Origin: Mycobacterium sp. 1245111.1
GTDB taxonomy: Bacteria; Actinomycetota; Actinomycetes; Mycobacteriales; Mycobacteriaceae
Reading direction: 5' to 3'
NCBI RefSeq assembly: GCF_001673405.1
Contig: NZ_LZLV01000136.1
Span: forward strand, 153,979-217,978
Length of the DNA stretch: 64,000 nt
Part shown: positions 59,769-64,000 of the stretch, piece after piece
Numbering within the stretch: the first letter of the stretch is position 1
How the letters are laid out: each line of letters starts with the position of its first letter
Position numbers and translations under genes: made by a program
The notes under the pieces: generated by a model
Database searches by the model: none
Told to the model about the DNA's origin: nothing
What the model saw: only the letters and a program-made list of their open reading frames with translations

Positions 59769-60854
59769 ATGCCTCTGGATCAATATGTGACACTCGGACG
59801 ATCCGGCCTGCGCGTCAGCCCGCTGTGCCTGGGCGCCATGACTTTCGGTGAAGACCTGGGCTGGGGCACCAGCGTCGAGGAGTCGCAACAGATCATCGAT
59901 CGGTACACCGAACTCGGCGGCAACTTCATCGACACCGCGAACTTCTACACCCGCAGCCATTCCGAGAAAATCATCGGGGACCATATCGGCCGTCACGCGG
60001 CTCGTCGCGATCGTCTGGTGATGGCCACGAAATTCAGCGGCAACCTGTATCCGGGTGACCCCAACGGGGGCGGCTCCGGACGCAAATCGGTGATCAACGC
60101 TTGCGAGAATTCCCTGCGGCGATTGCAGACCGACTACATCGACCTGTACTGGCTGCATATCTGGGATGCCAACACCCCCATCGAAGAGACGATGGCGGCG
60201 CTCGACGACCTCGTGGCCGCCGGCAAGGTTCGCTACATCGGCGTCTCGGACACCCCGGCGTGGAAGATTGCGCAGGCCAACCTGATTGCGAATTTTCACG
60301 GTTGGTCGCGCTTCATCGGCCTGCAGGTCGAATACTCGCTCCTCGAGCGCGCGATCGAGCAGGAGCTGGTCCCGATGGCCGACGAATTCGGCCTCGGTAT
60401 CACGCCATGGTCGCCACTGAAGGGCGGGGTGCTGAGTGGTAAGTACACCCGGGCCAACAGCGGCGCGAGCAAAGCCGACCGCGGAGCGATGGTCGACTCG
60501 TTCCTCGACGACAAGGCCTACGCCGTGATTGACGAATTAGAGGTCATCGCCCAAGCACACGAGACGAACGTCGCGAGTGTGGCGCTGGCCTGGGTGCACG
60601 CGCAGGCCGGAGTCTCGTCGGTCATCATCGGCGCGCGCAGGCTGTCGCAACTCGACGACAACATCCGGGCTGTCGACGTGGAGCTCACCACTGACGAGCT
60701 GGCCCGGCTCAGTGCGCTCACCAAACCGAAGTTCGGTTTCCCGAACAACATGCTGGAGATGGCACCGGGCATTCTCAACGGCGGGACCAGTGTGAACGGC
60801 GCATCGGCGCCCATCTCGGAGTACGTGATGCCGAAAGGCGTTGAACCGTACTGA
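59769..60854 (+). CDS. Aldo/keto reductase
   Basis: 361 residues. The catalytic tetrad is visible: Asp in NFIDTANFYT, Tyr in that motif, Lys in ATKFSGN and His in YWLHIWD. NADPH binding is in VSSVIIGARRLSQLDDN. It reduces aldehydes or ketones in the cytosol. The long 361-residue form with a C-terminal extension resembles the oxidoreductases annotated in many mycobacteria. It is controlled by the divergent MarR. Confidence 0.93.
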   Translation: MPLDQYVTLGRSGLRVSPLCLGAMTFGEDLGWGTSVEESQQIIDRYTELGGNFIDTANFYTRSHSEKIIGDHIGRHAARRDRLVMATKFSGNLYPGDPNGGGSGRKSVINACENSLRRLQTDYIDLYWLHIWDANTPIEETMAALDDLVAAGKVRYIGVSDTPAWKIAQANLIANFHGWSRFIGLQVEYSLLERAIEQELVPMADEFGLGITPWSPLKGGVLSGKYTRANSGASKADRGAMVDSFLDDKAYAVIDELEVIAQAHETNVASVALAWVHAQAGVSSVIIGARRLSQLDDNIRAVDVELTTDELARLSALTKPKFGFPNNMLEMAPGILNGGTSVNGASAPISEYVMPKGVEPY

Positions 60855-60864
60855 GATTGGCGGG

Positions 60865-61296
60865 CTATTCGCCCGAGTGCATCTTCAGTGCGCCCTCGAC
60901 GTTGGCCTTCTTGTCTTCGCCGGCGCCCTTGGCCGCGGCCTTCTTCCGCTTCGCCACGACGCTGTCGACAGCGCCGTTGAGCGCCGAACCCAGCGGGAAG
61001 CCGAGATAGTGGGTGAGGAACACCGCCATCTCCTTGAGCTCGCTCGCGGTGAGTTCTTCGTTGAGGAGTGCGGCGTTGATCTGAATCTCGGCCAAGTCGC
61101 GGTTGCCGATCGCGGTCACCGCGGTCAGCGTCATGATGCGCTTGTCGCGCATCGACAGGCCCGGCCGGTTCCAGATGGTGCCGAACAGGTGGTCGACCGT
61201 CAGGTCGAAGTACGGGTCGCCCTCGACGTTGGGCATCTCCCAGCCGTAGACCTCGTTCATCTTGGCGAGGCCCTTGCTGCGCAGCTCGTCCATCAC
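60865..61296 (-). CDS. Carboxymuconolactone-decarboxylase-family protein (Rv0771 type)
   Basis: 143 residues. Central CMD fold: GTIWNRPGLSMRDKRIMTLT and NAALLNEELTASELKEMAVF, with the HYLGFPLGSALN end. The cysteine pair of AhpD is absent, so it is not a peroxidase-type member. The lysine-rich C-terminal tail (KRKKAAAKGAGEDKKAN) is unusual and reminiscent of nucleic-acid or charge-based binding. It is coupled to the HIBADH gene by a four-base overlap. Confidence 0.9.
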   Translation of the reverse strand: MMDELRSKGLAKMNEVYGWEMPNVEGDPYFDLTVDHLFGTIWNRPGLSMRDKRIMTLTAVTAIGNRDLAEIQINAALLNEELTASELKEMAVFLTHYLGFPLGSALNGAVDSVVAKRKKAAAKGAGEDKKANVEGALKMHSGE

Positions 61297-62150
61297 GCCT
61301 CCTTATCTGTATGCGGCACTCCGAGTCCGGCTGCCAACCCGCGGTAGGCCAGTTGCGCCAGAGGCAGATCGACCGACATCGATTCGCCCAGCGCCAGAGC
61401 CAGGCTCAGGTCCTTCTCCCCCAGCCCGCGGGCGTGCACGAAGGATTGATACAGAAAGCTATCCGGCTCAATGTCTTTCATGTCGTCTCGCACCATGATC
61501 GCGCCCGGTCCGCTGGTGAGAGCGTCGGTGTGGCGAACGACCCGGCCCAGTGCCTGTAGGTCCAACCCGGCCGCCTCGGCGAGCTTCATCGCCTCACACG
61601 CAGCCACGTAGGACGTGAACGTCAACATGTTGCGGACCAACTTCATTCGGGTGCCCGCGCCCGGCTCACCGGCGTGCACGACCATCGCCGCCCAGTGTTT
61701 GAAGGCCGGTTTGATCCGTTCGTACACCTCGCGGTCGGCACCCACCATGGTGGCCAGCTTGCCTTCGGCCGCCGCGGCCGCGCCACCACTGACCGGGGCG
61801 TCGACGATGTGGATGCCTTGAGGCTTGAGCTCGGCGGCCAGTTCCGCGGCCGTTGCGTCCTTGATGGTCGAGTGGATCGCGATGACCGTGCCGGGCTTGG
61901 CGTGGGCCGCCAACTCACCGACCACCTCGCGCACCTGCGCGTCGTCGAGCACCGTGATGTGGATGATGTCGGCGTCAGCGACGTCGGCGACGGTGTCGGC
62001 CAGGCTCGCGCCCTTCTCGGCCAGCGGCGTCATCGCTTCGGTCCTGATATCGTAAACCGTTACGCCGCCAGGCCATTCGGTCATCCTGGTGGCCATCGGC
62101 GCACCCATGTTGCCCAGACCGATGTAGCCGAGCTTCGGGTCGTCACTCAT
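61293..62150 (-). CDS. 3-hydroxyisobutyrate dehydrogenase-family oxidoreductase (Rv0770 type)
   Basis: 285 residues. Nucleotide-binding GYIGLGNMGAPMATRM, substrate motif DAPVSGGAAAAAEG and the catalytic lysine in GTRMKLVRNMLTF are all present. It reversibly oxidises a beta-hydroxyacid. It has four-base overlaps with both neighbours, so it is the middle gene of a tight operon (SDR - HIBADH - CMD). Confidence 0.92.
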   Translation of the reverse strand: MSDDPKLGYIGLGNMGAPMATRMTEWPGGVTVYDIRTEAMTPLAEKGASLADTVADVADADIIHITVLDDAQVREVVGELAAHAKPGTVIAIHSTIKDATAAELAAELKPQGIHIVDAPVSGGAAAAAEGKLATMVGADREVYERIKPAFKHWAAMVVHAGEPGAGTRMKLVRNMLTFTSYVAACEAMKLAEAAGLDLQALGRVVRHTDALTSGPGAIMVRDDMKDIEPDSFLYQSFVHARGLGEKDLSLALALGESMSVDLPLAQLAYRGLAAGLGVPHTDKEA

Positions 62151-62899
62151 GACCGGATCACCTGCCCTCCGTCGACGTTGAAGATCTGGCCGGTGATCCA
62201 CGAAGCCTCGTCGGACAGCAGGAACAGGCACATCCCGACCAAGTCCTCCGGTGTCCCCATCCGGGACAGCGGCAAACCCTTGACGATGTCGGCGACGATT
62301 TCCTGCGGGGTGGTGGTCCGGTTGGCCTCGGTGTCGATGGGACCCGGAGCGATCGCGTTGATCCGGATGTTCTGCCCGCCCAGCTCGCGGGACAGCTGCT
62401 GGGTCAACCCGTTGACGCCGACCTTGGCCAGCCCATAGAAGTTCGAGTACAGCCATGCGGCAGTGGATGATTGGTTGACGATCGCACCGCCGCCGCGCTT
62501 GGCCATCTTCTTGTAGACCGCGCGCGTACACCACAGCGCGCCATCGAGGTTCACGCTCATGAACTTCCGGTAGTACTCGGGGTCGACGGTGAGCAGGAAG
62601 TCGAGCTTCATGCCACCGAAGATCGCGGCGTTGTTGACCAGGTAGTCGATGCCGCCGAATTCGGCGAGCGTTTGGTCGGCCATCGCCTTGGCCGACGCGG
62701 GATCGGACACGTCGACCGGAACGCTGAGCGCGGTGCCGCCGTCGGCGGCGATCTGCTTGGCAACCCCTTGCGCCGCTTCGGCGTTGATGTCGGCCACCAC
62801 GACCGCCGCCCCTTCGCGGGCCAGCGCCTCGGCGTAGGCCTGGCCGATGCCGCCGCCGGATCCGGTGACGATGGCGACCTTGTTCTCAAAGCGCCCCAT
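62147..62899 (-). CDS. Short-chain dehydrogenase/reductase (Rv0769 type)
   Basis: 250 residues. NAD(P)-binding AIVTGSGGGIGQAYAEALA, NNAAIFGG, catalytic Ser in NQSSTAAWLYSNFYGLAKVG with Tyr and Lys in YGLAK, and C-terminal WITGQIFNVDGGQVI. The ATG at 62899 begins MGRFENKVAIVTG; a longer start is less likely. It is the second gene of the operon after the aldehyde dehydrogenase. Confidence 0.93.
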   Translation of the reverse strand: MGRFENKVAIVTGSGGGIGQAYAEALAREGAAVVVADINAEAAQGVAKQIAADGGTALSVPVDVSDPASAKAMADQTLAEFGGIDYLVNNAAIFGGMKLDFLLTVDPEYYRKFMSVNLDGALWCTRAVYKKMAKRGGGAIVNQSSTAAWLYSNFYGLAKVGVNGLTQQLSRELGGQNIRINAIAPGPIDTEANRTTTPQEIVADIVKGLPLSRMGTPEDLVGMCLFLLSDEASWITGQIFNVDGGQVIRS

Positions 62900-62979
62900 G
62901 TTGCTTCCTTCCTCTGGCCGAGTGGCCACTTATTGCGCGAGAACTACGAAAGTAGGTGTCACAACTGGTTACTCGACTA

Positions 62980-64000
62980 CTAGACCGCTGTCGCAATGGT
63001 TTTGATTTCCAGATACTCCTCGAAGCCGGCCAGACCCATCTCGCGTCCGTTACCGGATTGCTTGTAGCCCCCGAACGGCGCATCCGCGGAGTACCAGACG
63101 CCGCCGTTGACGTTGACCGTGCCCACCCGCAGCCGGGACGCGAAGCCGGCGGCACGCTCAGGGTCGGCGCTGAACACGGTGCCCGACAACCCATATGGCG
63201 AATCGTTGGCGATGCGCAACGCGTCCTCGTCGCCGTCATGCGCGATCACGGTGAGGACCGGTCCGAAGATCTCTTCACGGGCGGGCCGGGCGTCGTTGGT
63301 CAGACCGGCGATCACGGTCGGCTCGATGAAGAACCCGGTGTCACGGTCGGCGGGGCGCCCGCCCCCGCACGCGAACGTTCCGCCCTCGGCGATCGCCAGG
63401 TCGAGGTAGCCCTGCACACGATCCCGTTGCCGCGCCGAAATGACTGGCCCGCATACGGTTCCGGCATCGTTCGGGTCGCCCGGCTTGATCGAGCCCATGG
63501 TGCCCGCCGCAATGGCGACCGCCTCGTCGTACTTGGCCCGGGGTACGACGAGCCGGGTCGTGATCGCGCAGCCCTGCCCGGCGTGCATGGACGCGGTGAA
63601 CGCCGAGACCGAGCAGGCGCCGTTCAGGTCCGCGTCGTCGAGCACGACGAACGCCGACTTGCCACCCAGTTCCAGGAAGACCTTTTTCAGCGTCGCCGCG
63701 GCGTCGCCCATCACGGTGCGGCCGGTGGCGGTGGAGCCGGTGAACGAGACCATGTCGACGCGTGGATCGGTGGCGAGTAGCGCACCCACACTGTGGTCGC
63801 TGGAAGTGATGATGTTGACGACGCCGGGCGGGAAATCGGTGTGCTCGGTGATGATTTCGCCGAGCACCGCCGCGCACCACGGCGTGTCCGGGGCGGGCTT
63901 CAGCACGATGGTGTTGCCCGCCGCCAGCGCGGGGCCGAGCTTGGCGAGGTTGATCTGGTGCGGGAAGTTCCACGGGGTGATCGCGCCGACGACGCCGACG
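62980..64000 (-). CDS. aldA: Aldehyde dehydrogenase (5' end outside the window)
   Basis: About 340 C-terminal residues are visible; the start lies beyond 64000. Motifs are PWNFPHQINLAKLGPALAAG near the cut, GSTATGRTVM, the catalytic glutamate in FLELGGKSAFVV, the cysteine in MHAGQGCAI, and EEIFGPVLTVI. It oxidises an aldehyde to an acid with NAD(P). In M. tuberculosis this is Rv0768 (aldA), the first gene of the operon continuing to the SDR, HIBADH and CMD genes. The 80-base gap to the SDR has no obvious promoter. Confidence 0.92.
   Translation of the reverse strand, partial: VGVVGAITPWNFPHQINLAKLGPALAAGNTIVLKPAPDTPWCAAVLGEIITEHTDFPPGVVNIITSSDHSVGALLATDPRVDMVSFTGSTATGRTVMGDAAATLKKVFLELGGKSAFVVLDDADLNGACSVSAFTASMHAGQGCAITTRLVVPRAKYDEAVAIAAGTMGSIKPGDPNDAGTVCGPVISARQRDRVQGYLDLAIAEGGTFACGGGRPADRDTGFFIEPTVIAGLTNDARPAREEIFGPVLTVIAHDGDEDALRIANDSPYGLSGTVFSADPERAAGFASRLRVGTVNVNGGVWYSADAPFGGYKQSGNGREMGLAGFEEYLEIKTIATAV

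Overview
The window is a high-GC chromosomal segment of a slow-growing-type Mycobacterium. From memory of the M. tuberculosis gene order, it follows the Rv0815c-Rv0768 neighbourhood (cysA2, sseC, Rv0813c, Rv0812, Rv0811c, Rv0810c, purM, purF, purL, pepC, DyP/encapsulin, purQ/purS, emrB, ptrB, purC, cyp126, purB, ggtA, purD, aldA cluster), in a nearly collinear order. I see no tRNA, rRNA, CRISPR array, intact insertion sequence or prophage. The species cannot be fixed from the sequence alone.

Layout. 1-4.9 kb: sulfur transfer genes (rhodanese plus SseC), a tiny membrane peptide coupled to a nitrobindin-like protein, a PLP lyase/aminotransferase, a four-copy 55-bp tandem repeat, a YgfZ-like protein and a DUF3073 protein. 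4.9-12.2 kb: a minus-strand operon purL - membrane hydrolase - SCP-like - purF - purM. 12.2-16.2 kb: VOC protein, SnoaL-like protein, PepC aminopeptidase, and the two-gene DyP peroxidase/encapsulin nanocompartment operon. 16.2-26.2 kb: an accessory region with a MOSC/ferredoxin-reductase fusion, an internally deleted SDR remnant, a hydrolase, two tandem TetR paralogues, a quinone-oxidoreductase-like MDR and a HAD dehalogenase. It is followed by a tight cluster of two alkyltransferases around an ECF sigma factor plus an Ada-zinc-knuckle-like protein, and by a frameshifted disulfide reductase. 26.2-33.3 kb: an adenylate cyclase/AAA regulator flanked by a 35-bp direct repeat, an NAD epimerase, two acyltransferases, and purQ/purS. 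33.4-42.6 kb: secreted protein, metallo-beta-lactamase-fold protein, flavoprotein, DUF2334 protein, glutathione peroxidase, EmrB-type exporter, oligopeptidase B and purC. 42.6-54.4 kb: membrane protein, cyp126, purB, DUF429, TetR and Tat esterase, then a lipid or isoprenoid cassette (TetR, phytoene-desaturase-like, SRPBCC, thiolase) and ggtA. 54.5-64 kb: a diiron ferritin-like protein with its TetR, purD, a CYP125-family P450 with TetR, MarR with an aldo/keto reductase, and the CMD - HIBADH - SDR - aldehyde dehydrogenase operon that runs off the end.

Functional themes. Eight purine-biosynthesis genes (purL, F, M, Q, S, C, B, D) are scattered through the window; purL, purC, purB and purD appear to start from leaderless or near-leaderless transcripts. 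Accessory cassettes repeatedly consist of a small catabolic or redox operon next to its own regulator, with a readable palindrome in the promoter.

Most interesting signals: (1) a repeated operator of the form TGGG-N8-CCCA at five places in 18.1-24.6 kb, tied to twin TetR genes; (2) the alkyltransferase - ECF sigma - alkyltransferase - Ada-like cluster, which looks like a DNA-alkylation response module; (3) a structured, promoter-bearing intergenic element at 2.1-2.3 kb that could be an undescribed small RNA; (4) a mosaic scar around the adenylate cyclase gene.
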